DNA of 64,000 nt from Cryptomeria japonica (Eukaryota > Streptophyta > Pinopsida > Cupressales > Cupressaceae). The notes beneath the pieces were generated by a model. That model was given only the letters and a program-made list of their open reading frames with translations. It did not search any database and was not told the origin of the DNA. Location of the stretch: assembly GCF_030272615.1 (NCBI RefSeq), contig NC_081412.1, positions 99,633,796 through 99,697,795 of the forward strand, written 5' to 3'. Made by a program: the position numbers and the translations under genes. Below are positions 51,431 through 63,099 of this stretch, piece after piece (position 1 is the stretch's first letter; every line of letters starts with the position of its first letter).

Positions 51431-52800
51431 TATAGACACCCAAATCTGTCTACTTAATTAAATGAATACTTAGTATTTATTTGATTATTTAACCATCAAT
51501 CAACAGTTAATTAAATTATTTAATTGTTTCGTCTTAATCATCTTCTCCTATTAATTAAATAAATTATTCAAGTTATTTAATTTAATTCATTAAACCGTGT
51601 TCTGACAATTAATTAAATAAATAAAGCATATTTGTTTAATTAACCCCTCTCCACATTTAAAATAAATCATTTATTTAAAATCCCTAAAACCCTCCCACTT
51701 GCATTCTCCTACAAATGCAAGTTGCATGATTTTAGTTGAAATAATTGAATTTTATTTTAATTAAAATCCCCTTTTATCCTCACCCACTTGCTCACTAACT
51801 TCCTTCTAGATTCTTCTAAACCCGTTCTAGATTCTTCTAACCCCTTCTAATTAGCCTAATCCACCTCCTAATCATTTGCACATTCCTTAAGAAAAAGGTA
51901 ACTTCTCAAAACATGCAAAGTCTTCACAAACCATTAAAGGCTTTGTGTCTCCAACAATTTACCCTCCAAAGTCTTCAATAACCATTTATGGTTAACTCAA
52001 ACTCAACCCTTGGTTAGAGACTTTCTCTCTAAATCAACCATCTTTTAACTCATGTGTCTCTTCAAGCATTCATTGCTTTGACCATGGTTATCCCTTTTAC
52101 TCTTGCACAAGATTTTATCCCTTGGATAATAGATTTATCCAATAACCCAACCCACGTGAGGTTACCCTCATGTCATCTCAAGCATTTAATGCTTCTTCCC
52201 TCTCCTCTCAAGCCATCTCATGTTGACACTTTTCATCATGGGATTGGGTTGAAAGCCATCACATGGATCCTCGATCCATCAATCTTGACCCTTCACAAGC
52301 CTACTCAATCTTAGCCATTCAATCAACGTTTTTCCCTATAAAAGGACCTCATTTCCCACGCAAAAAAAAGAATGGAGAGAGCATTTTAGAGTATTGTTAT
52401 TATAGTAAAATTCACATAGACATTAGGAGCTTTCTCGTAGAAAACCTTTTACACTTGCATAAGCATTTTTTTTCATTTACAACCATCTTGAATCTTCATA
52501 TGGCATCCATGGATAGTGCTACAAGCTGAGAGCTACACTCATTTGGGACTTGGAGAGGAGAGGAACAAAGAAGAGACAACATCATCAAGCATAGGGGGGA
52601 TTATTAGAGTTGTCTAATTCTTTATTTTCCTATTTGATTTGTTACTAATCTTTCTTGATATTCTTTTGAAATGGATTCATTTTCATGTTATGCTTATGGT
52701 TGAAAGTTTACTAACATGATTTCTTTATTGTCCACTAATCCCGTCTTCAAAGCATCAATTTCTATGAGCTCAATTCTCACAGATGAGTCAGAGGCCTCAT
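51431..52800 (+). mobile_element. LTR-like segment with a promoter-type TATA box (ends uncertain)
   Basis: It starts near 'tatagacacccaaatctg', reminiscent of conifer gypsy LTR starts, and runs through 'attaattaaat' words to a TATAAAAGG at 52,337-52,345. A region like transcribed LTR sequence follows ('gagagcattttagag'). No primer-binding site, TG/CA ends or duplication could be fixed, so this is a tentative solo or broken LTR. Overlapping short ORFs (52,054-52,529) are not called. Confidence 0.4.
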
Positions 52801-54799
52801 CTCTTGGTTAAAAATTCATAGGGAGGGTTAGAAAACAGTTTTGGTGAGGGCAATGATTAAACACATATTTGTAAGGGGCATAAATAAGCCCTTGGTGGAG
52901 TGGCGGGGTAACACCCTTTGAACTGCTAGTAGTCAATGAGGTAAAAAGGTAATATGACAGATTAATTCTATCTCCATGCCTTATGTGGTTGATGATATAG
53001 AAATGGTAGCCGTGCACAGTAGTGTAACAACCCTCCAAAGTAAAGTATTTCATAACAAAATAACTAACAATTGCATAGGGTGTAGGAGGACCAAGCAATC
53101 ATAGCCATTTTGCACCACCACTAGCTTTTTGCCATTCTTGAAGAATTTTTTTAAATAGAGTATGTTGTTAAGTTTTTTAGTATTGTCGAATAGTTAACCA
53201 TGTGAGGTCTTGTCAAAGTCCATGTCAAAACCATACTCGACCTATGAGCTAGTCATAGTAACAATGGATGAGAAGTGTTAACTTTATCCATGGTTGTCAT
53301 TCATGTTTAAATGTTCATTATCAAGGTTTATATTATTTTTATTCAAGTATATATTCAAAAATTAAATGAATATCTTTGTAAGCAATAAATTTATTTTAAA
53401 TATGTGTTATTACCAAACATTAAATATTTCAAGATATTCTAATTGCTTGTGAATGGGAGTCATGCGTAGGTTATATCCTTACAAGCATGGACACAACTTA
53501 CCTTCATTAATATCTTTAAAATTATTAAATAACAAACAATACGCCATGAAGCATGCATAAATGAGTTAGATTATAGTATTTTATTTGTTTGCTCACATGT
53601 CAAGCTGAGGTGGCAACATGCATATTCAATTAGCATTATTCTTGGGCATGAATTACATTTGAAATGCCCTCCATTATGGTGCAATAAATAACCAAGTTAG
53701 TGGCTATCATTTGGCTGAAGGAAGGCTTAATTTTCCATTTTAAAGAAGGCATGAGTGTGAGTGGTGTATGGTAGCAGGGAGGGAGTGTTAGTTTGTGTAT
53801 GTAGCAATTTCAAGACAATGTAAAGAAAGATCTTCAAATTGAAAGTTATTCTTAAGCTTGAGACCATGAAGAATGCCCTTACATAGTCAAGGATAGTGAT
53901 GATTCATTTGCAAACTTAGAGGGTTTAGAAGACAGACCTCAAACATGCAAGGAATGTTGATTTGAAAATCACTAGAACAACCATTATTATTATCATAGGA
54001 AAGAGAATCTAAGCCATTTAAGAGAAAGACAATATACTGACTAAAAAGTAAAAACTCCAATATTGTGTGAAGATACAGTGCTAAAGGAACTCTTCAAGAA
54101 GAAAATTTGTTGTTATTATGTTACACATGCTAGCATGCTAGTGAAAAATTCATTTCACTATAAATAAATAAATAATGAAATACAACTTGGAGTTACAGTG
54201 CTCATTCTACGAAAGGACATATACATACGATATGATTACAATAGTGGCATATATGCCACGATGATAACAATCCAACATGAAATACAATTTACAATAAGTA
54301 CAAATATACATATATCAATAGTCCTTGCTCACCACCAACTACAAGGTCATCTACTAGCCAAGAAAGGGAACATGGCCCAAGAATGTTTCCAACCAACTAT
54401 AAAGCAATTATGCTTCCCTAGATTTATTCTTGACATGAAGAACTGTCAACCCTGCATGAAGAGCCTAGCTACTTGGAGACAATGGTAGGATGGAAATCTT
54501 GGTGCAACTTGATACATCTTCATGCACATCTACTATATGATATTGCAATGTTATATTATTAGAATATGACAGAGAAACATATTAAGTATATTTGCTAGGA
54601 AATTCATCTACTTCAATGAACTAGGCTTTGGCCAAAGTACTTTTAAAACTCAAATTTTCCTTGAAAGAGGATCATCCTTATTTGTTTACCCATATTCGAC
54701 ACTCTTTCTTGGAAATATAGCTTAAACAACACATAATGCAATCATATGCCGATGATCCTAAGTCAATGTATCCTTCCTATGGTAAGTTATGTTGATACA
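52801..54799. other. AT-rich DNA, no recognised feature
   Basis: ORFs of 96 codons at 53,098-52,808 (minus) and 54,198-54,488 (plus) have no recognisable domain or neighbour support. I see no repeats above background. Confidence 0.4.
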
Positions 54800-55068
54800 T
54801 TTCTCTATGGTTATTTATATGCATTTATATTAATGCATTAATCTACATGGTTGTTCATATGCAATACTATTACGTTCATCTACATGGATTTTCATATGCA
54901 TTTGTATTGCTTCATTAATCTACATGGTTGTTCATATGCACTACTATTACATTCACCTACATGGATTTTCATATGCATTTGTATTGCTTAATTAATCTGC
55001 ATGGTTGTTCATATGCAATACTATCACATTCATCTACTTGGATATTCATATGCATTCATTTACACATT
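54800..55068. repeat. 77-bp minisatellite, about 3.5 copies
   Basis: 'atctacatggttgttcatatgcaatactatta' style units begin at 54841, 54918 and 54995, with a partial earlier unit at ~54,800 and a partial last one. Within each unit a shorter half-unit ('tacatgg.tttcatatgca') repeats, so the unit is itself a diverged dimer. Confidence 0.92.
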
Positions 55069-56309
55069 CATGATCATCTATAAGCATGATATGACATAAT
55101 GCAAACACCTTTAAATAACAACAATACATTTATGTTTCAGAGAGAAGTATCATAAATATGTCAATCAAATTAAATTTTGTTATAATTTGCGTAGTAAAGT
55201 TGACTTTTCTATTGTATCCATGTGTGAGATCATGAGGGGGGAAACTAGGCCCTCAAGTGGTGATGAAAATTTAGAAAAATAAAGTTAGGCAACTTGACAT
55301 CAAAAATTGAATAGGCTATCAAAATAATTTCAAAAATATGTAAAAACAAAATTTGTAGCGAATTAAATTTAGTTTCTAAGCTACTAGTTGTTTTCTAAAA
55401 AAAAAGTAAGTCTATTTGGTGAAAATTTGAAATTTCAATGTAATAGTATTAAATTTTTCAGAAGAAAAGATAAAAAAACATGTGTAGGTATGACCGACCT
55501 AAGTACAAGAAAAACATAATATGTTTTTTTGAAACTTTAAATATATGTAAAGGACACATGCCTAGATGTGCCACATATTTTTTGTAACTTTTTTCCAAGT
55601 AAATAAATAGTTATGAATTTTTACTTGAACTTTTTAAAAATATAAAAACTAATCTGGCTAATCAAAATAAATTGGTCAAAACTTTATGAAATTCAATTAT
55701 TATTTTTTATCCTATAATATTGGAATCATAGAATGTGGTGCATCATTCAGATTCAAAAAATGTAAAATTGTTTGAAAGTTATAGATGTCTTTCAATCAAC
55801 TTATCAATCAGGACTTTAGTCATATCACACGTAGAGAATCAATAATAATTATTTATTAAATTCAAAATAAGGCATAATTATATTGGTGGAAAGCTGACAA
55901 TTTCCCTAATAAACCCTTTTCGTTTCATCGAATTCAGATTAAAAGCATCATCAGCTACATGGACAAAGTTTAGAAAACCAAGGAAAACTTATAAACGCAT
56001 TTTTGTTGTTGACTTTTCAATTTTGGCATGTCCAAGCCAAATCCTAAAGCAATACCGAGGGAAATCCCACAACTACAAATTTTGTTAGAAAAATGGATAT
56101 TCGTTGCTAATAGATATCTATTACTTTTGTGTGTTTTTTAATTGTTTGTTACTTTATTTATTATAATTAATTTGTTAATTCAACTTCATATTTTGATAAT
56201 TAATTTGTTAGTCTATAATATATAATATGTTATAATATCTTAAATATAATTCTACAATATTTAATATCAATATACATTCTATATATTTAATTTAATATAT
56301 ATAAATGTT
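55069..56309. other. AT-rich DNA, no recognised feature
   Basis: Long A and T runs, no ORF of 60 codons or more, and no clear repeat. It forms the 5' flank of the AT microsatellite and LINE insertion. Confidence 0.5.
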
Positions 56310-56395
<86 letters not shown>

Positions 56396-56409
56396 CATAT
56401 ATATATATA
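56310..56409. repeat. (AT)n microsatellite
   Basis: About 100 bp of almost uninterrupted alternating AT, with rare 'tacat' interruptions. It lies just upstream of the LINE insertion site, consistent with LINE preference for AT-rich targets. Confidence 0.97.
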
Positions 56410-56446
56410 ATGATATAATTTATTATATTAATATATAAAATGTATT

Positions 56447-57873
56447 CATGGAGGATTGGAGATGGGTGCAAGGCGTGCTTCTGGTAGGATTCCTAGGACG
56501 GTTGCCCATCGCTGGATACCAGGGTCCCCCAGCGGATTATGCTAAAGACTACTCAACATTGGGGTACCAAGGTGTGTGATTTTTTGTCTCATGAATCTTC
56601 TGAGTTGGGCCTACGTATGTTCTGGAAGGATCCCCGTGTTTTGAACTTGGAGGAGGCGGGTGAAAGACTGTTGAGGGATATCCTTGATAGCAGAGAGGTG
56701 ATGTGCTCTAGGGAAGTAGATGAAATAATCTGGTGTGGTGTTAAGAGTGGTAGTTATTCTGTCAAGTTGGGGTATTCTTTGTTGGGGACTGAAGGCAGGA
56801 AGAAGATTTGGGAAACTAAGGTATGCTAGACTAAAGAGTGTTTACCAAAAGTGGGTGTCTTCTCTTGGTTGATAGGTAATAAGCGGATTCTGACAAGTGA
56901 TAGACTCAAGAAAATGGGGTTTGCAGGCCCATTCTGTTGTGGGATTTGTATGAAGGAGGAGGAAGAGGTGGATCACCTTCTGCTTAATTGCGAGTTTGCC
57001 CAGGAAGCTTGGTGTTTTGGGTTGTAGAGGCTGAGTTGGAAGGGACCGATGGCAGGGAATTTGTGCGATTGGCTGGAATCATGGCCAGCCATGGGTAAGT
57101 CTTCTATCATTGCTGCTATTTGGAGGATTATACCTTCTACTTTAATGTGGGAAGTCTGGAAAGAACGAAACCGAAGATTGTTTGAGGATAAAGCAGAAAC
57201 TATGGAACGCTTTTTGATTAGATTGGAGAGGGCTATTTTGGAATTAGTCATTAATGTTGCTTCCCAGGTTAACTTGGCAGAGATTCCTTTTACTTAATTT
57301 GATGTTGGAATATTGGTGATTTGGCCCTTGATCAAATTTAGGCCTGCTAATGGGCTTTTGAGGGCTAATCCTCACAGGAAGGGTGAAATAAGTCAGGAGT
57401 GGGTTCCGCCAGATAAGGTTTGGGTTAAGGTCAATTTTGACGATGCTTCTAGGGGGAATCTCGGGACCTTCGGGGTAGGGGTTATAGCTCATGACAAATG
57501 TGGAAGCATTCTAGCTTTTGGAGCTAAAAGGTTGGTGGATGGTTCGAACAATGAGGCTGAGTGTCAAGCGGCTATAGAAGCCATTCTTCTGGCAAAGAAA
57601 TTGGAAGTGAAGAGACTCCATCTGGAGGGGGACTCCCAGATTATGTTGAATGGGATTGCTAAAGGGCGGATGGAGGCCTGACAACTTGACAAACACATTA
57701 GAAGAACGAATCTCCTTCTATGTGGGTTTGATGAGTTCAAGGTGTCGCATGTACTCAGGGAGGCTATTGTCAAGGCTGACAAGCTTTCGAATGTTGGAGC
57801 TAATGGTTCTTTGGAGAGCAACTTTAATTTATTTGAGGACCTACGAAATGTTTGTCCTCGTGAATTTGGTTGA
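56447..57873 (+). pseudogene. L1-type LINE ORF2 C-terminus: RT zinc-binding and RNase H domains
   Basis: One plus-strand frame spans the region. The zinc-binding domain (about 56,750-57,010) reads WCGVKSGSYSVKLGYSLL, CLPKVGVFSWL, ILTSDRLKKMGFAGPFCCGI, then CMKEEEEVDHLLLNC. RNase H (57,400-57,870) reads WVKVNFDDASRGNLGTFGVG, NEAECQAAIEAILLAKKLEV, LHLEGDSQ, VSHVLREAIVKADKLSNV; the catalytic D, E, D and D are visible in FDDAS, NEAEC, GDSQ and KADKL. In-frame stops are at 56,827 (TAG), ~57,026 (TAG), 57,295 (TAA) and 57,679 (TGA). Those at 56,827, 57,026 and 57,679 sit where a Trp is plausible. Two earlier TAGs lie near the truncated start. Confidence 0.9.
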
Positions 57874-59143
57874 TTTTGCTTAAGATGTGGGAAGAGAACC
57901 CAAGTTGTGTTTTTGAGTCTGGTATGGTTTGTTTTTGACATTGGATATGTGGGAAGTGATGTTTCTCGTGGATTGTGATCTACAATCAAGTAGCAAGTTG
58001 CAACAATGGCGTAGGAGTGATGATGGTGGCATTTGGAGGGTTGTCCAGTTGATGATGCTTGGTTTGAGGTGCTATGTGTGGAGTGATTATTCCTTGTTGT
58101 GGCGCTGACTATTTTAGGGTCTTGGCTCTTGGCTTTTTGGCACTTCACAGTGTTTGGTTTTGGTTTTAGTTTTGGTTTGTGAGTGTAGGTTTTAGACGAG
58201 AGTGTGGGGAAGCATGAAAGCCAATTTCTCTCTATCTACAGACGGTCAGATGCCAGCATTTCATGTAATTGGTTGTCGAATGTTTTCAGGGTTGATGGAG
58301 ATGTGTTATGGAGGGTTGTGCGCTTGATGGTTGGGGAAGAATTTCTAGTGTCCGATTGTAGACCATGAACAAATTTGGACATTTCATTGTTGTTTGTGGC
58401 GTTGGTCCTGATGGTGGGTGGCTCGACTGCGGAGGTGCTGAAGGTGACATCCTTGGTGCTGAGACCTAATGGTCAGGAGGGCTGGAGGAAGTGGTGGTGA
58501 GTGCATAAATTGGCAAAGGTTTGAGGATGTTGCAAGAACCGTGGTGGAGGATTGGTGTGAAAATGGGAGATGTGCAGTGGTTGGTGCTTTGGTTGGCTTC
58601 CCAAACTGTGGAGGTCTAGATGGAGGACGCGAGAAAGGGGTGGAGGGACATGGTGAATTTTGTGCAGGAGTTGGGACCGGCAGAAAGAGCAAAAATATGT
58701 GGTAAGAAGACCCCAATCAAGTCGGAGGTGCCATTGGATGATGATGGGTGGCCACTGATCCGATATCAAATTCCTCGGAAGCAAGAAAAGGTGGTGGAGC
58801 GCAGTTTTCTTCGAGATGGCAGGCTGAGAACCATGTTAGGTGGTGGGCGGGAGACTCATGTGGGAGGCCCCATTCAGGGCATTCCTAATTTCTCAAGGGA
58901 AGAGCCCCTTGGTTGGTTTAGATAGGCTGGTCCCTTGGGGTTGTCGGGTTTTGGGTGGGGAAGTTTTTAAGAATGGTTTGTTTTTATGGTGGTAGGACTT
59001 GTAGGTCTGGTGTCTATCTTGGGTTTTGGTGGTTTTGTAGGGGCGAGACCCCATGTAGCGGTATGTTGTTGAACAACTTTATGCTTGTAATCTTTCCTTT
59101 TTAAGAAATATAAAATATCCAGGTTATCGATCAAAAAATAATA
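57874..59143 (+). other. LINE 3' untranslated region
   Basis: G-rich on the plus strand, ending 'gtaggggcgagacccc' then 'cttgtaatctttcc' and the A-rich tail. Frames of 100 codons or more on either strand (58,384-58,925) overlap each other and are composition artefacts of G- and T-rich sequence. Confidence 0.7.
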
Positions 59144-59699
59144 ATATAAAATGTATTAAGAAATATTAGATATATGCTTGATATAAAATTTTATATTATA
59201 AATTTATCCCTCTTATACTCTCCCTCTTGGACACTCTCTCCCTCTCTCTATTAGTTGTAATGGTGGGAAATGAGGTTCACAAGATTAGACATGCAAACTA
59301 GGAACTAGACCTATTTCCGAAATGGTTTTACATTTAAGGAGAGTGTGAATCTACTTGGCTCAATCTAAAATTTGATTGAAAATGATTGAGCACAAGAGGG
59401 ATTTAGGTCTCCTTGTTTGAGTTGAAAATGAACTATGGAAATGTTTAAATTGAATGCAAGTTCTAGAGCTGAAGATGCAAAATTGACATAAATGAGCATG
59501 AACAAGTAATTTTAGATTTGATTTGCAAACATGAATATAGATTTGGAATAAGGAAGATGAGAAGAACCTATTTTTGGAATATGGGCTTGAAAGTGTAGGA
59601 TAAGGATGCTCTAGGAGATCTTGTCCTTAGAATGTTGGATGCGAGAAACATATATCTTTTTGGGATCAAAATGTAGTCTAGAATGAAGTCCTAAAGACT

Positions 59700-60610
59700 C
59701 ATCAAAAAGTTGTCGAACATAGGTGTGTGGGTCGACCTTGTCCTCCACTTTTCACCTTTGCAAAAGTTGGATCTAATTGTCTTTATTTGATTATGCAATT
59801 ATCTTCCAAACTTATCACCTGCTCATTGAAGAAGAGAAATTATGGAATATGGGTTTGCCTAGGTCAAACCCTAGGCTTGGAATTAACCCTATAATTGTAT
59901 TGATCATAATTTATGTTTGATGATCATGTGTTAAATGAGTAATTTATTTAATTATGTTAGATATTGAGGGTAGGGTCCTTATAGCTCTTTAGATAAGTCC
60001 TCCAAGTGTTGATGCAATTATATGATAAATCATAACAAAATCTAGTATGAAAACATATTTGAAGATACGTTGTTGTAGGTTGATGCTCCTTGTACTCAGA
60101 TCTTCTCTTGAATAAAGGAATTAAGTGCTTGAATAGTACTTGTGGGATATGAAAGATGATCAATTGAATTAGAGATGTTGCCTTTATATAGGGTGTTCAA
60201 TGTACTTTCACTTTTAGGCTAACTTTAAAAGGTCATATCAATTTATCTAGAGTAGATTACAAATGGTGAAAATGAGCACTTTGACACGTTCAAGTTTGAG
60301 TCCCTTTTGGAGGGACTATGGTGCTAACTAGCATAGTCCACCTAGAAAAACATAAAATAAAGGTAGTTGCAGATTGCACGGACCTAGGATATTGGATCAG
60401 GTCACCTCATGAGCATATGACAACAATTTGGATGTGATAAGGCAAATATGGGTTGAAAAAAGACCCAAAACGAGGCACACTAAAGGAAGGGCCCAAAAAG
60501 GAGTGTAAAATTGTAAAGGGGATTCAATTTACAAAATTAAACCCACATAAGAAGCAACCAAAATTAAGGGGGCATATATCTACCCTCAAATTTCATCACT
60601 TTTAGTAAGC
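59700..60610 (-). mobile_element. LTR-like promoter segment on the minus strand (ends uncertain)
   Basis: The minus strand runs from 'gagggtagatatatgcccc' (near 60,590) to a TATA-type CCCTATATAAAGG at 60,180-60,192. A leader-like stretch follows ('caagtactattcaagcac', 'gagtacaaggagcatcaacc'). The layout U3-TATA-R/U5 is LTR-like, but no TG/CA termini, primer-binding site or duplication was found. The rest of 59,158-60,754 holds no recognised gene. Confidence 0.4.
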
Positions 60611-60759
60611 ATTCTAGGTTATTTTAGATTTTGTTAAGAAAGTGAATGTTTAGGATGCAATTCTTAATATTTTATTGTAGTTTTATCACTATATTAGGGA
60701 TTACATTTGGTATCCTTATGAGCACCCTTTTTTTATCAATGTTTAATTTTATGTATTAT

Positions 60760-63094
60760 CGTTAGACACAATGCACCACTAAGAGGGGGAGGGGGTGAAT
60801 TAGTGGTTCTCAACTTTTCCCTTTAGCTATCTTATGTGAGCATACCGGTTAATAAATCTAACTCAATATAGACTTACCGGTTAGTGGGGAGACCAACGCA
60901 AATGCAATCACACACAAGGGGACATCACATAACACCAACATATACGAGGAAAACCCAAGATGGGAAAAACCTCGGTGAACAATGCTACTGGAATCTACTA
61001 CTCCAATCCAACCTCACAATGAAAACTGTTACAATGTTTAGGGCACCAAACCAAGGATCACCAACCCCTAACTTGTTTATGGGCTACAACCCAAAGGAAC
61101 TACAACCCCTGCACCGAGCTACAACTCAGTGATCACAATGTAAACTTCAAATAAAAAAGTAGTTATCTTGTTACAAGTGAATCTTGCCACCATTACATAT
61201 ACCTTACTCTATCGATGAGATACCTTCTCTGCTACATCGACTCACTCTTTTGCTGCTCTCATCTACTGCTTGACTGTTGGTAAACTCTACCGATACACCT
61301 CTCCTCTCCTTCTTCTCTATTGGATCTCCACCTTACTCTCTGCTCTTCACCAGTATAGCACTTTGTCAGTTCTCTGTTTGCCTTCTCTGCAACCTCCTTG
61401 ACTTATGCTCTGTCGGTATGGTCACTACCAGTTCTGCTCTTCTACCAGTTGAACACTTCAACCTGATTCTCACTCACTCTCACTCCCTTCTGAGATATTC
61501 GTTGAGCACTTGGCTGATTTTCTCTTACATGCAAAAGTAACACACTTCGCAGTAGCACAATATCTTCTATTCAGCAGCAACAAACAATGTCTTTGGCCTA
61601 CATATATATAGCTAGCTTTTCCCGCCAAAAGCCAATTCAAAAACTAGACAGTTAGGGTTTCCTCATCATCCTCAAGGAAAACCAAATCCAATTAGATCTT
61701 GCTCGATCTGATCTCCCTGATGACCAATTGTACATCTCTGCTATTACCATGCCTTCTTGATCGCGCCTTCTATCTTTGGTGATTGACTTTTACCCTATCG
61801 ACTGATCTCTTGGTCAAACACCAAGATCTATCTTGTTGTTTGCCTTGATCTTCTCAATCACTCTTAGTTGTCTCGTAGTTGTCCTCCAAACCTCGAGTCG
61901 CAAACCTCTGCAAGGACTCTACAACACGTCTCGTGATTTGTGGGATCTTCCATTAATGTCGACCAACTCTGCAACTACTCCATTGGTGTACATTCCTTCT
62001 TCATCTGAATGCAGGTTCACCACCTTGACTCCATGTGGCATCCGTGTCGACCATCTGCCAGCTTGGCTCTTCAAGTCGGTCCAAATAGGATCACTGACCA
62101 AATCCTCTACCGGTTCCTCTTTCTTGCCGGTTTACAAACCTTGTCGATATTCCACATTCTACCAGTTAACACCTCATGTCTGCACTTGTTGAACTACCAG
62201 TGGAACACCTACATCGGTCTTCAAACATGTGTATCCCAAGCATGCACATTCCCACAATGTGGGAGGACATCTGCATCTGCACCTTGCCCATATTGTCGGT
62301 GGACTTACATACCGGTAAACACTCTTGATCTGTACTAGCATCTAAATCATGCCTTCTCAGTCGGTTCAGTGCATATCCCTGATTTCATGCACTTGAAGCA
62401 CACTTCTTCTTCCTTATCTCACAACACTATGATGCACACAATGCATAATAGGAGATAAGTTTCTCTTACCAGTGAAGTGACACCTTGACTTTTGCATCAT
62501 GCAATGTACTCATGTGGCTCCCCTGTTTGTGCAGCATATCTTCAAACAAGCACATGTGATCCGATGATGGCACTTTCACTATTAGTCATTGCTTCTCATG
62601 ATGACTGCATCTTCATCAGGTGGGAGTCTTGTTGTTTTGTAACTTCACAGCATACCTGTGATCTATTCATTCTTCTCCTCCAGTATTGATGTGATTCAGG
62701 TAACATTCTGCCTCCTCATCACAAACAACATCTAAGCATTCTGCCTCTTCATGCTTGTACACTAGTCACGATCTTTGCAGGCTGACAACCACTCACTTGG
62801 TTGATTAGACTTCTCCATGTCAACACATTATTTACCAGTCAACATGCTTTTCTTGTCGGTGATACACTGTACCATGATTGATCACCTTAACATCTCATCC
62901 CCCACAAGTCATGCACTAACTTATGAACCGGTGACCCCAGTGGTCATTCATCCTTACCTTACCGATGTTCTGCAACACAAGGTGATATCCAAGATATCAC
63001 ATCCTATACTCCTTCATAATAGTGTTACACATACATCTCTACTACCAGTAGTCATCTCATACCGATTGACATCAATGACAACACAATGCCAACA
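60760..63094. mobile_element. 2.3 kb solo LTR with 5-bp target-site duplication
   Basis: 'attat' at 60,755-60,759 and 'attat' at 63,095-63,099 flank a segment that starts CGTTAG and ends CCAACA. The expected LTR start would be TGTTAG, so the first base appears mutated. There is no internal domain or second LTR, hence solo. Near the 5' end are 'gagggggagggggtgaat' and 'gaggaaaacccaagatggg', phrases typical of plant LTRs. ACCGGT-like words are scattered through it. Short ORFs inside (for example 61,833-62,192) have no recognisable product. Which strand was transcribed is not resolved. Confidence 0.75.
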
Positions 63095-63099
63095 ATTAT

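Larger units (their letters stand above)
56447..59143 (+). mobile_element. 5'-truncated L1-type LINE with 14-bp target-site duplication
   Basis: The 14-mer 'atataaaatgtatt' occurs at 56,433-56,446 and again at 59,144-59,157, directly flanking the element. The body starts abruptly in LINE coding sequence (WRIGDG) and ends in 'tcaaaaaataata', a short A-rich tail. Inside are the end of the RT ORF (zinc-binding domain and RNase H, to 57,873) and a GC-richer 1.27 kb 3' untranslated part with no called gene. 5' truncation plus a variable-length duplication is the usual signature of target-primed insertion. Confidence 0.9.

Noticed and set aside
57564-58148. A 194-codon minus-strand ORF
   Set aside because: It overlaps the LINE RNase H domain on the opposite strand and has no domain of its own.
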